Below, piece after piece: positions 17,050 to 25,844 of a stretch of DNA of 64,000 bases. The notes below the pieces were generated by a model that saw only the letters and a list, made by a program, of their open reading frames with translations, was not told the DNA's origin and searched no databases. The stretch comes from Hyalangium ruber (lineage in GTDB: Bacteria; Myxococcota; Myxococcia; Myxococcales; Myxococcaceae). The stretch spans positions 186,001-250,000 of the forward strand of contig NZ_JAXIVS010000011.1 in NCBI RefSeq assembly GCF_034259325.1, given 5' to 3'. Position 1 is the stretch's first letter. Each line of letters opens with the position of its first letter. Made by a program: the position numbers and the translations under genes.

Positions 17050-18378
17050 TCAGTGGGCCTGGGGTTTGGCGAGGCGCTGGGCGGTGCGGAAGAACTGGGA
17101 GCAGGAGGAGTCGAGGGCTGACTCCGGGCTCTGGAGCGCATGTCGGGCGCGGAGGAACGGCAGCCAGGCTCGGTCTCCGATGATGACGGCCGACTCTTCC
17201 AGCTTGCGCCGGGGCACCCAGCGGCCGCCCAGGAAATGCACGAGGTGGCGGCCCAGCCAGGCGCCGAGGGCCGCGACCAGGGTTTCTCGCTGTTCTTCCG
17301 AGAGGTTCTTGGCCCAGCGGAAGTGCCACAGCCGGAAGTCCACGCGCGGCAGGGCCTCCAAGGAGCTCTCCATGAGCGAGGGCTCCTCGGTGTGGAACAG
17401 CGCGATGAGCTGTTCGGCGTACAGCCCCTCATAGGTGTCGATGGCGGCCTTCGCATCGTCCACATCGGAGGCAGGGGCCTGGGAGGCAGGAAGCCACTCG
17501 GAGACGGGAGGAGGACGATAGCGGTTGAAGTTCTCGACGTTCTTGCGCCGTTCGGCCAGTCCCAGGAAGTCCACCGCGCGCAGGAGGATGTCGGCGACGT
17601 CGGGATCGAACTGGATGGGGACTGGAGAGAAGGCCAGGGAGCGCTGGCGCAAGGTGTCCAGGGTCGCTTCCAAGCTGAGTTCGGGGCGAAGGTGGACGAG
17701 GGCGCGGGCTTGCGCCACGCGGGCTTCTTCGGAGTCGAAGTCCGCGGGGGTGGGGCGGGTGAGCCAGAGGATGGCGCCTCCGGAGAGTTCTTCCATGAGG
17801 GCCGCCGGGGTGGACAGCACGCGCTGACGGCCAAGTTCCTCCACCATGCGTGGGCCGTACACGTTGAGCCAGAAGGCCTCATGGACGCTCTGAGACGTGC
17901 TCGTGTCCATTCCCTGTGGGTCGGTACCCAGGGAGAGATCGGTAGCGCTGTGGCCCAGCGCGAAAGAGAGCGGAAGGCGGGTGGCGAGCGCGCGAACGAA
18001 CGAGACGAGGTGCTCGGCTCGATTGGCTTCCCTGAAGAAGGAGAGGGGGCTGATGGAGAATCTGATCGTGCAGAGGACGCCCTCGTCGTCCGTCCTGCTC
18101 GTGAGGGAGAGGAGGATCTCTGGAGCTTGGGAGCGCTCCAGCATGAGGTCAAAGGTGTTGCCGAGGGACGCTTCATGAAGTCGCTTGCGCAGCGCTTGGC
18201 GCGAGTACTTCAGCCCACGCCGAGTGTGAGCCATCCTGTCTGGCCGGAGGTCCTCAGGCAGTGACTCGAAGACCTCGAGCACGGGCTCCAGCCCTTCAAA
18301 ACCCCGGTCCATGGGGTTGACGGAAGAGAAGAGGCGAAGAAGGAAACGGTCAGACCTGTTCCATTCGTCAGGGGACAT
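17050..18378 (-). CDS. Candidate immunity protein for the adjacent lipoprotein toxin
   Basis: A 442-residue cytoplasmic protein. The middle (about 110-235) has ALGHSATDLSLGTDP, EAFWLNVYGPRMVEELG and GGAILWLTRPTPADFD, a layout reminiscent of DUF3396 (TsiV3-like) immunity proteins. The C-terminal half is a helical domain of unknown type. No signal peptide or membrane helix is seen. Its ATG overlaps the upstream lipoprotein gene by 11 bases, so the two are translationally coupled in toxin-then-immunity order. The immunity role is inferred from that coupling and the weak family resemblance. Confidence 0.65.
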   Translation of the reverse strand: MSPDEWNRSDRFLLRLFSSVNPMDRGFEGLEPVLEVFESLPEDLRPDRMAHTRRGLKYSRQALRKRLHEASLGNTFDLMLERSQAPEILLSLTSRTDDEGVLCTIRFSISPLSFFREANRAEHLVSFVRALATRLPLSFALGHSATDLSLGTDPQGMDTSTSQSVHEAFWLNVYGPRMVEELGRQRVLSTPAALMEELSGGAILWLTRPTPADFDSEEARVAQARALVHLRPELSLEATLDTLRQRSLAFSPVPIQFDPDVADILLRAVDFLGLAERRKNVENFNRYRPPPVSEWLPASQAPASDVDDAKAAIDTYEGLYAEQLIALFHTEEPSLMESSLEALPRVDFRLWHFRWAKNLSEEQRETLVAALGAWLGRHLVHFLGGRWVPRRKLEESAVIIGDRAWLPFLRARHALQSPESALDSSCSQFFRTAQRLAKPQAH

Positions 18379-19769
18379 GGAAATGGAGTGAGACTCCGCG
18401 GGTACGCGCTTCCACGGAGAGCGTCTCCATGAACGCGGGTGAAATGCCCGTTCCGTCATAGACGAGATGCACCCGGGAGACGACAACCTTGCGCCCGAAG
18501 AGTGGGTGACCGGGCCTGCGCACCTCCACAGTTCCGCCATACTTGGTCTGAGCTTCGGAGATGTCGAGTCGGACCTGCTTGATGGCATCCCTCTCGTTCA
18601 CGGCCGAGAAGTGGTGCTGCTTGTTGCTGAAGGTGTGGAGCGAAGGGCGCATGCCAGGACGTAGAGAAGCCTGGTCCACGACGAGCTGGTCTACGTAGCT
18701 GAGGGTAGAGGTGCCCTCATGTGCCAGGCCCACGTTCTCCGCGACGATGGGACGCTCCATTCCGCGAAGCCACTGGCGCTGCCCTGATGCCAGTGCCTCT
18801 TGCTGGAGCGCTTGGGTGGTACTGCGCTGGAACTCCAGTGCCCGTTGGAAGCGACCGAGCAGGGTCGAGTAGCTCTCCCACGTCAGGGGTGACTTGAGTT
18901 CGGTCCGCCCAGAGTGGCTTGCGAGGTGCTCGTAGCGCCGCTCCCAGTACTCCACGTATCGGATCCACCGTGGGGCATTCGCTGACATCCCCACGGGTGG
19001 ATGCTCCAGAGAGGGCCGCAAGCGCGCAAGCACCTCCACCTGGGGCGGGTGGCGTGCCGCAGCCTTCAGCGCCTCCGGCAGCCGGGCCTCCAGCGCGGAG
19101 ACTTCCTCCACTGCCAGGCGGGCTTCTCCCCTCGGTAGCACCAGCCTGGGATCGAGGGAGACCTGCCGTGCGAGTTGTGCTGCCTCCGTTGCGGTTGCGC
19201 CTGCCTCCGCTGCGCCAGCCTCGGCTTCCGCCGCGCCCGCCGCACTGGCCTTCACCACGGTGGTTGACAGCAACACCGTCAGTGCCCCAGCAATGACCGC
19301 ATTCTTGACGTTCTGAAGCCTGGCCTGACGGGAGAAGCTGTCGGCCATCAGCTGGCGCAGGCGCATGCCTCCAGGCCCACGTGAGGGCATCAGCTCCTCC
19401 AGGAAGTGCCATTTCACAGTGCAGGCAGGCAGCGAGTGGCACACCAGTCCCGAGGCACGATTGGCCAGCACTTCACCCGAGCTTTGGACGGTGTGTTCCA
19501 GTTGGGCGAAGAGGGTCAGGGCGCGCGCGGTGCCCAGCTGAGCGTCCGCATACACGCGCTCCAGGTGGGAGGAGCGGTACACCAGCAGCACGGCGGAGCG
19601 CTCTCCGACCAGCTTCCCCTGAGGGTCGCAGTACAGGCTGTAGTCGAAGGGAGGCGCCACGTCCCGGCGCAGCTCTTCAACGGCGACAGCCTCCTCGTCG
19701 CTGCAACTGCTAACCCAGCAGCGCCGAGGACAGCAGGAGCAGCAGCACCACGGGGATGAAGCGGGACAT
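18368..19769 (-). CDS. SitA-like lipoprotein, candidate polymorphic toxin, with frameshift at the lipobox
   Basis: ATG 19769 opens a classic signal peptide, MSRFIPVVLLLLLSSALLG, which meets a TAG at once. The downstream frame continues at SSCSDEEAVAVEE, 1 base out of phase. Removing one G of the GGG would give LLVSSC, a good lipobox. The rest (about 445 residues) reads cleanly to 18368. It has a hydrophobic helix (NVKNAVIAGALTVLLSTTVV) with an Ala-rich segment, a helical middle, and a compact beta-rich C-terminus (GTVEVRRPGHPLFGRKVVVS). Lipoprotein, central membrane segment and variable C-terminus followed by a coupled gene is the architecture of myxobacterial SitA toxins delivered by outer-membrane exchange. 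The toxic activity is unknown. It may be a pseudogene, a sequencing error or a frameshifted gene. Confidence 0.6.
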
Positions 19770-19988
19770 GATGTCCGAGCGTGACACTGGTGTTGTGAGA
19801 GAAGACAGGACCGGCGCCGTCGGACGAACGGGCGGGATTCGCCAGGAAGGAAGGACGGCCAAGTTTCAGCCAGGCATCCCTGTGCGGCCAACCCGCATCC
19901 CATCCCAGAGGTCGTCTTTCTCACGGAAGACAAATCAGGTAGGAAGAGGGTGTAGCGCTGCTGCGGAATGGATTATAGGAGCAGTCCC

Positions 19989-21368
19989 ATGGAGAGATTT
20001 CGCGCGGTGGATCCCTCCGACCTACCGCCTGGCACCGAGGTGGGGAACTGGCGGACGGTGCGCTGGCGCGGTCGTGGCTCCTACGGCGCCGTCTATCACG
20101 CTGATCCCGTGGGGAAGCGAGGTTCAGGGCCCTTCGCCCTGAAGGTCGCGCGCTATGCCGGGGACCTGCGCTTCGAGCGCGAGGTGGAGATGCTGTCGCG
20201 TCTCCGCCACCCGAATGTGCCGCGACTCCTGGACTCGGGAGAGTGGACGCTGCCCAACGGCGCTTCCTACCCCTATCTGGTGATGGAGTGGGTGAGCGGA
20301 GAGCCGCTGTACCAATGGCGCTGGCACAACAGCTTCACCTCCCGTGAGGCGATGAAGCTGCTGGCGCAGGTGGCGCGAGCGTTGGAGGCCACACATGAGG
20401 TGGGAGGCGTCCACCGGGACGTCAAAGGGCTGAACGTCCTGGTGACGATCCGGGGCAAGGCGATGCTGATGGACTTCGGCTCGGCGTGGTACCCCGGAGC
20501 GCGCATGCTGACCCGGCAGTCGAAGGCGCCGGGGACACCTCAGTACGCGAGCCCGCAGGCACAGTTGCACCAGTGGCGATTCCGAGACCAGGAGTCGGCG
20601 CGCTACCCCTCGGAGCCGGCGGACGACATGTACTCGCTGGGAGTCATGGCCTACAAACTCGTCACCGGCGACTACCCCAAGACCTTGGACTGGAAGCCGG
20701 GAGAGGAAACACCGCAGTTGGTGTGTGCGCAGAAGCTGCGTCCCGAGGCCCAGGTGACGGTGAGCCGGGAGTTGGCGGCGCTCATCCGCCAGTTGCTCTC
20801 CGAGAAGCCCTCGGACCGGGGCACCGCGACGGAGGTGGCACAGGCCCTCGAACGTGCGGTGAGGAAGGCTGGGCGCAAGGCGGATCAGCCCATCAGCGCT
20901 CATCCACCCAAAGAGCCCCTTGCGGAGAGGGTGTGGGTCCGCCAGTTGCGCCGGGAGCTGCCGTGGATGGGCTGGCTCACCGCGGCGGCCATGGGCGGAG
21001 GGCTGGCGGTGCGGGCGTGGGAGGCGGGCACCGTGGAGCCGGTCAGGCGGCCCGCGCACGTGGCCCAGATAGCGCGCGATGGAGATGGTGGGACCTCAGC
21101 CCTCGGGGACGTCGCGGCCACGGTGCGTGGGGCGACGGAAATGCCAGAGTCCAAGCGGGCGGGTTTCGGTCTCGACCTGCCGAAGAAGCCGTTTCCCGGC
21201 CAGCGCCGACCGCCGTGCAAGAAACCGGAAACGGAGATCTACGGAGGGTGTTGGGTGGGCCTTCGGGATGCGACGCCTCCGTGCGGGGACAACGCGTATG
21301 AGTGGAAGAACGGGTGCTACTGGCCCTCTTTTCCACCCCGGCGCCCCGAGACGTCCGAGCAGCAGTAG
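19989..21368 (+). CDS. Membrane Ser/Thr protein kinase with Cys-rich periplasmic tail
   Basis: A 459-residue Hanks-type kinase. The kinase domain (about 20-290) has glycine loop GRGSYGAVY, Lys in FALKVARY, catalytic HRDVKGLNVLV and DFGSAWY, so all key residues are present. One membrane helix (MGWLTAAAMGGGLAVRAW) follows, then about 110 periplasmic residues. These end in a four-Cys module (RRPPCKKPETEIYGGCW and later Cys residues) probably held by disulfides. AGGAG sits 7 bases before ATG 19989; an upstream ATG at 19968 lacks a good site. It diverges from the SitA-like gene, which could be coincidence. Confidence 0.9.
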   Translation: MERFRAVDPSDLPPGTEVGNWRTVRWRGRGSYGAVYHADPVGKRGSGPFALKVARYAGDLRFEREVEMLSRLRHPNVPRLLDSGEWTLPNGASYPYLVMEWVSGEPLYQWRWHNSFTSREAMKLLAQVARALEATHEVGGVHRDVKGLNVLVTIRGKAMLMDFGSAWYPGARMLTRQSKAPGTPQYASPQAQLHQWRFRDQESARYPSEPADDMYSLGVMAYKLVTGDYPKTLDWKPGEETPQLVCAQKLRPEAQVTVSRELAALIRQLLSEKPSDRGTATEVAQALERAVRKAGRKADQPISAHPPKEPLAERVWVRQLRRELPWMGWLTAAAMGGGLAVRAWEAGTVEPVRRPAHVAQIARDGDGGTSALGDVAATVRGATEMPESKRAGFGLDLPKKPFPGQRRPPCKKPETEIYGGCWVGLRDATPPCGDNAYEWKNGCYWPSFPPRRPETSEQQ

Positions 21369-21371
21369 GCG

Positions 21372-22289
21372 CTAGAGCCCGGTCGGGCCGAGCACCTCGC
21401 GCAGGGCCTCCGTCACCGTGCGTTTGGGCTCCCAGCCCAGGGCCCGCAGCTTGTCCGGCGTGCCCACCGAGTAGGGAATCTCCGAGGGGCGCATCCTGGC
21501 GGGATCCTGCTCGATGCGCGCCGAGACGCCAGACAGCACCAGCATCTCCTCCAAGACGGAGCGGATGGTGCGGCCCTCGCCGCTACAGATGTTGTACGTC
21601 TGCCCGGGCTCTCCCGCCGTCAGCAGCAGGCGGTAGGCGGCCACCACGTCTCCCACATGGGAGAAATCGCGGATGGAGTCCAGGTTGCCCGTGCGCAGCA
21701 CCGGCTCTCCCTTGCTCTTCTGGATGGCCCGAAGCTGCGCGGCGAAGGAGGGCACCGCGAAGATCGCATCCTGCCCCTCACCCAGATGATTGAAGGGCCG
21801 CGCCACCACCACCCGCAGCCCGTAGCTGCGGTGGAACTGGCGGCCCGCGGTCTCCGCCGCCATCTTCGAGGTGGCAAAGGGACTCAGCGCCGCAAGCGGC
21901 TGCTCCTCAGTGGCGCGCGCCCCCTCGTGTACCGGCCCGTACACCTCGCCCGAGCTGATGAGCAGCACGCGCGCCTCGGAGGCGCTCTCCCGCGCCGCCG
22001 TCAGCAGGTTCACCGTCCCCATCGCGTTCACCGCGAAGACCCGCGTCGGGTTGCCATGGCTTCGCGCCACCGAGCTGAACGCCGCCAGGTGGATGATGCC
22101 CTCCGGACGCGCCCGCTCCATCGCCGCCCGCACCGCCGCCTCGTCCGTGATGTCGAAGTTCAGCGCGTGGCTGTTCACGCCCTCGGCGCGTGGACCATGC
22201 GCCTCCAACACCTCGTCTCCCGCCGCGCGCAGCAGCGCGCACAGATGGCGCCCCGCGAACCCGTCCGCTCCCGTGACCAGGATCCGCAT
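21372..22289 (-). CDS. NAD(P)-dependent SDR, GDP-4-keto-6-deoxymannose reductase-like
   Basis: A 305-residue extended short-chain dehydrogenase. It has Rossmann motif TGADGFAGRHL, IIHLAAFSSVARS, LLISSGEVYG and the sugar-nucleotide signature YNICSGEGRTIRSVLEEML with DPARMRPSEIPYSVGTPDKL, typical of Rmd, which makes GDP-rhamnose. The catalytic Tyr of Tyr-x3-Lys appears to be Phe (SPFATSKMAAE; codon TTT), while Ser and Lys are kept. Activity may therefore be reduced or altered. It probably supplies or modifies deoxysugar for surface glycans. It converges with the kinase gene, 3 bases apart. Confidence 0.85.
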   Translation of the reverse strand: MRILVTGADGFAGRHLCALLRAAGDEVLEAHGPRAEGVNSHALNFDITDEAAVRAAMERARPEGIIHLAAFSSVARSHGNPTRVFAVNAMGTVNLLTAARESASEARVLLISSGEVYGPVHEGARATEEQPLAALSPFATSKMAAETAGRQFHRSYGLRVVVARPFNHLGEGQDAIFAVPSFAAQLRAIQKSKGEPVLRTGNLDSIRDFSHVGDVVAAYRLLLTAGEPGQTYNICSGEGRTIRSVLEEMLVLSGVSARIEQDPARMRPSEIPYSVGTPDKLRALGWEPKRTVTEALREVLGPTGL

Positions 22290-22508
22290 CTAGCGCCCAC
22301 CCGCCGAGAGGGCGTTCCTCGCTCCGGAGTCGCCGTTCTGAGCCGGGGGGTCGATGATGAGCGCGCGATAGGTGGTCATGCTGAGTGTTCCCTGGACGAA
22401 AGGGGCGCGGTTGTACCCGACGGTTTTCCTTGCGCCAACCCTCCCGAGCGCGGATCGATTGCACCGGCCACCCCCTGGGTGGCGAGTTACCCTACCCAAG
22501 AGGCCGTC

Positions 22509-23750
22509 ATGCGTGTTCCCACTCTCCTCGTCGTGCTCGCGTCCCTGGCGGGCCTCTCCGCTGGTGCGCAGACGGTTGCCGTCAATCCCGCGGGTGAGAC
22601 GCAAGTCGTCCCCCGTGGGGGTGTCGATGATCTGGACGTCGCGCTCTGGCCCAACTCCGCGGCTCCCCAGCGCAGCCTCCTCATCGTGTCGGACCCGACC
22701 GTGGGTCTCACCACCTACAAGCTGGACGGAGGTGAGCAGGAGGTACGCCTGGGCGAGGGGGTGTCGTTCGGAGTGGACGTACACGACAGCTTCGCCCTCC
22801 CGGGCGCCAACGCGCCCCTGATCGTGGTGGCCAATGCGTCACGGGCGCTCAACGCGTACGTGGTGGATCCGCTCACCTTGGGACTGCGCCGGGTGGATAT
22901 GGACACGCTGCGCGTTCCGAACTTCGAGCCGCGCACGGTAGCCCTCTACCGCAGCGCCTCCAGCGGCCGGTTCTATGCCTTCGCCGTCAACGCCGCTGGC
23001 ACCGTGCAGCAGCTCGAGCTGAGCGCCAACCAGGACGGTGGCGTCGAGGGCGCGGCGGTGCGCAACTTCGATGTGGGCGGCGCGGTCTCCGGCGCCGTGG
23101 CGGACGATCAGCAGGGCGCCCTCTTCGTGGCCCAGCAGAATGAGGGCATCTGGCGCTACTCCGCCGAGCCCAATGGGGGCTCCACGCGCGAGCGGGTGGC
23201 CACCCCCAGCAATGGGTTCCTCGAGGTACCGCTGGGCGGGCTATCGCTCTACGCCCTGGCCGATGGAGACGGCTACCTCGTCGCCGCGAGCGCGGGGGGC
23301 AACCGGGTCGTCCTCTTCCAGCGCAAGCCCCCGCACGACATCGTGGGCGCCTTCAGCGTCCAGGCCAGCGGCACCATCGACGCCGTGACGGGCCCGAACT
23401 CCATCGAGGTCTCTTCCCGCGCGCTGGGGACGGCCTTCCCCGGGGGAATCGTGGTCGTCCATGACGCGCAGAACGATCCCACCCAGAACCACAAGCTCGT
23501 CTCCTGGCAGAGCGTCGCCAGCGCGTTCTCTCCGCCGCTCCGGAGCAGTGCGCAGCCCAGCCCGGATGGAGGCGTCGATGGCGGGACGGATGGAGGGAAG
23601 CCCGGCGGTGGTGGCGGCGGCTCGGGCGGTGGGGGCGGTTCGATCCCCTCGGAGGAGGGGGGCTGTGGCTGTGCCGCGGCGTCCGTCCCCGGCACCGTGC
23701 TCTTCCTGGTGGTGGGGCTCGCGCTGCGTGGCCGCAGGCGGCGCGGTTGA
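22509..23750 (+). CDS. Phytase-like beta-propeller with MYXO-CTERM sorting signal
   Basis: A 413-residue exported protein with a signal peptide (residues 1-20). The propeller resembles bacterial 3-phytases in VDDLDVALWP, RSASSGRFYAFAVN, GALFVAQQNEGIWRYSAEP and LADGDGYLVAAS. Some Ca-binding acidic positions appear altered (EVPLGGLSLY where phytases usually have an Asp/Glu-rich EGL motif), so phytase activity is uncertain. The tail has Asp/Gly-rich and poly-Gly linkers, then GGCGCAAASVPG, a helix and RGRRRRG. This is the MYXO-CTERM signal processed by myxosortase for cell-surface attachment. It lies 45 bases before the nucleotidase gene, suggesting a joint phosphate-scavenging unit. Confidence 0.85.
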   Translation: MRVPTLLVVLASLAGLSAGAQTVAVNPAGETQVVPRGGVDDLDVALWPNSAAPQRSLLIVSDPTVGLTTYKLDGGEQEVRLGEGVSFGVDVHDSFALPGANAPLIVVANASRALNAYVVDPLTLGLRRVDMDTLRVPNFEPRTVALYRSASSGRFYAFAVNAAGTVQQLELSANQDGGVEGAAVRNFDVGGAVSGAVADDQQGALFVAQQNEGIWRYSAEPNGGSTRERVATPSNGFLEVPLGGLSLYALADGDGYLVAASAGGNRVVLFQRKPPHDIVGAFSVQASGTIDAVTGPNSIEVSSRALGTAFPGGIVVVHDAQNDPTQNHKLVSWQSVASAFSPPLRSSAQPSPDGGVDGGTDGGKPGGGGGGSGGGGGSIPSEEGGCGCAAASVPGTVLFLVVGLALRGRRRRG

Positions 23751-23795
23751 TGCGGGTTGCCAGCGGGCGTGCGCCGCGCTGAAGTGCCCGCCCTC

Positions 23796-25616
23796 ATGCT
23801 TCGACTCCCACTCTCCCTCGCGGTGATGGCCCTCGGCGCCTCTGCGTGCCGTAGCGCTCCTCAGACCTCGGAACCCGTAGCGGCCACGGCCGCGCCGGCA
23901 GCCCCCGCTGCTCCCCCAGAGCCTCTGCGGCTCACCGTGGTGGGCACGAATGATCTGCACGGCTGGATCGCCCCTCACCGCACCTCCCTCCAGGGAGGCG
24001 TGGAGATCCGGGAGGGCGGCGCGGCCACCTTCGCCGGCTACGTCGCCAGGCTGCGCGAGGACAACCCAGGTCGGGTGCTGCTGCTCGATGGCGGCGATCT
24101 CTTCCAGGGCACGCTCGCCTCCAACCTCTCCGAGGGTGCCGTCGTTGTCGACGTGTACAACCACCTGGGCTACGCGGCCGCCGCCATCGGCAACCACGAG
24201 TTCGACTATGGCCCCGTGGGGCCGTCGCCCGTGCCGACGAAGCCAGGAGATGATCCGCTGGGCGCGCTCAAGGCCCGCCTCCAGCAGGCGCGCTTTCCGA
24301 TCCTCTCCGCCAACATCCGCGAGGCCGAAGGGGGCCAGCGCCCGGCGTGGCTCGGCAATGACGGCACGCACCTGGTCACCCTCGACGGCGTGAAGGTGGG
24401 CATCATCGGGCTGACGACGCCCTCCACCCCGCACACCACCAACCCCACCAACGTGGCCTCGTTGCGCTTCGAGCCCCTCGCCTCGGCGGTTCCCGAGGCT
24501 GCTCGGAGCCTGCGCGAGCGCGGCGCGGAGGTGATCCTCGGCGTGGCGCACGCCGGCGGCCGGTGCCCGCGCCTGGAGAACCCCCGGGACACGTCCAGTT
24601 GCGACTGGAAGGACGGGGAGATCTACGGGGCCCTCGAGGAGTTGCCCCCGGGCACCCTGGACGCGGTGGTGGCGGGGCACACCCACCAGGTCATGGGCCA
24701 CTTCATCCACGGCGTGCCGGTCATCGAGACCTCCGGGCTGGGGCGCTCCTTCGGCTACATCGAGCTCTTCGTGGACCCGGTGAGCCGCAAGGTGCTGCAG
24801 GAGCGCACGGCCATCCACGCCGCCGTCCCGCTCTGTGTCCAGGTGGACGCGGCAAGCGGTAGCTGTGATGGGCGCAAGCTCCGGGACCAGGCGGAGGTGA
24901 AGCTCGTGCCCGCCACCTTCCTCGGCAAGCCCGTGGAGCCGGACGCCACCGTGTCGGCGCTCATCGCCCCGGCGCTCGAGCGCGTGGAGCAGGAGCAGCG
25001 CCGCGAGCTGGGGGTCCAGATTCCGGTTCCGCTCAAGCGCAACTACGAGGCCGAGAGCGTGCTCGGAGACTTCCTCGCCGACTCGTTCCGGGAGGCCGTG
25101 GGCGCGGACGTGGCGCTGCTGAACCCAGGCGGCCTGCGCGCGGACATCGATGCGGGCCCGCTCACCTTTGGCGATGTGTACGAGGTGCTGCCCTTCGACA
25201 ACACCGTGGCGTTCGTCACCATGTCGGGCGACGAGCTCAAGCGCCTGCTCCAACTCGTCTATGGCCAGAAGAAGGGCGTCTTCCAGGTCTCCGGGCTGAA
25301 GGTGACCCTGGCCCGCTGCCCGGGGCCGGAGCGCTTCCAGGGCGCCACCCTCCCCAACGGTCGCAAGCTGGAGCCCGGCAAGCTCTACCGCGTCGTCATG
25401 CCCGACTTCCTGGCCCGGGGCGGGGATGGACTGGGCCCCGCGTTGGATCCGCTCCCCCCCGGGCGGATTGATCTGGGGCTGACACGGCCGGGCACCCTGA
25501 GGGATGAGCTGGTCGCGTACTGGCAGGCGCGCAAGAAGCCCATCACCGTCCCCACCCTGGGGCGCATCGCCTACGTGGATCGCGGGGGCGAGTGTCCCGC
25601 CACCCCGGCGCGCTGA
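23796..25616 (+). CDS. 5'-nucleotidase/UshA-family metallophosphoesterase lipoprotein
   Basis: A 606-residue lipoprotein with signal peptide ending in GASAC. The N-terminal metallophosphatase domain has the two-metal motifs TNDLHGWI, LDGGDLFQGT, IGNHEFDYG, GVAHAGG and VAGHTHQ. The C-terminal substrate-binding domain shows GDFLADSFREAVGADVALLN and DVYEVLPFDNTVAF. It should hydrolyse nucleotides or UDP-sugars outside the cytoplasm to recover phosphate and nucleosides. ATG 23796 is chosen because it gives the signal peptide. It is co-directional with the phytase-like gene and followed by a hairpin terminator. Confidence 0.9.
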   Translation: MLRLPLSLAVMALGASACRSAPQTSEPVAATAAPAAPAAPPEPLRLTVVGTNDLHGWIAPHRTSLQGGVEIREGGAATFAGYVARLREDNPGRVLLLDGGDLFQGTLASNLSEGAVVVDVYNHLGYAAAAIGNHEFDYGPVGPSPVPTKPGDDPLGALKARLQQARFPILSANIREAEGGQRPAWLGNDGTHLVTLDGVKVGIIGLTTPSTPHTTNPTNVASLRFEPLASAVPEAARSLRERGAEVILGVAHAGGRCPRLENPRDTSSCDWKDGEIYGALEELPPGTLDAVVAGHTHQVMGHFIHGVPVIETSGLGRSFGYIELFVDPVSRKVLQERTAIHAAVPLCVQVDAASGSCDGRKLRDQAEVKLVPATFLGKPVEPDATVSALIAPALERVEQEQRRELGVQIPVPLKRNYEAESVLGDFLADSFREAVGADVALLNPGGLRADIDAGPLTFGDVYEVLPFDNTVAFVTMSGDELKRLLQLVYGQKKGVFQVSGLKVTLARCPGPERFQGATLPNGRKLEPGKLYRVVMPDFLARGGDGLGPALDPLPPGRIDLGLTRPGTLRDELVAYWQARKKPITVPTLGRIAYVDRGGECPATPAR

Positions 25617-25705
25617 GGGACCCATACGCCCCGTGAGGTAGGTTCCGGGGCGGATCAACCCCCCGGCAAACTCCCGCAAGTCAGCGAGATTTCAGCGAAA
25701 TCGCA

Positions 25706-25739
25706 CCGAGGGCCGATTTTTCGGCCTCGGAGCAGTTTT
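25706..25739 (+). terminator. Hairpin terminator after the nucleotidase gene
   Basis: CCGAGGGCCGA pairs with TCGGCCTCGG (one bulge), followed by a short T-run (AGCAGTTTT). A smaller hairpin (25684-25704) lies just before it. Confidence 0.6.
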
Positions 25740-25844
25740 CAACTCCCGATTTCCTCCTTACTCTAGGGCATGCCGCGCTTGGTCGGAGGGCTCTGCTCGA
25801 GCCTGGGAGGCCTGGCGCGTGCCGGTAGTCCGGGAGGGATGGAC

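Noticed and set aside
19756-20142. A 128-codon plus-strand frame upstream of the kinase
   Set aside because: It overlaps the kinase start in another frame and has no protein-like features.
23241-25679. An 812-codon minus-strand frame
   Set aside because: Antisense shadow of the nucleotidase and phytase-like genes.
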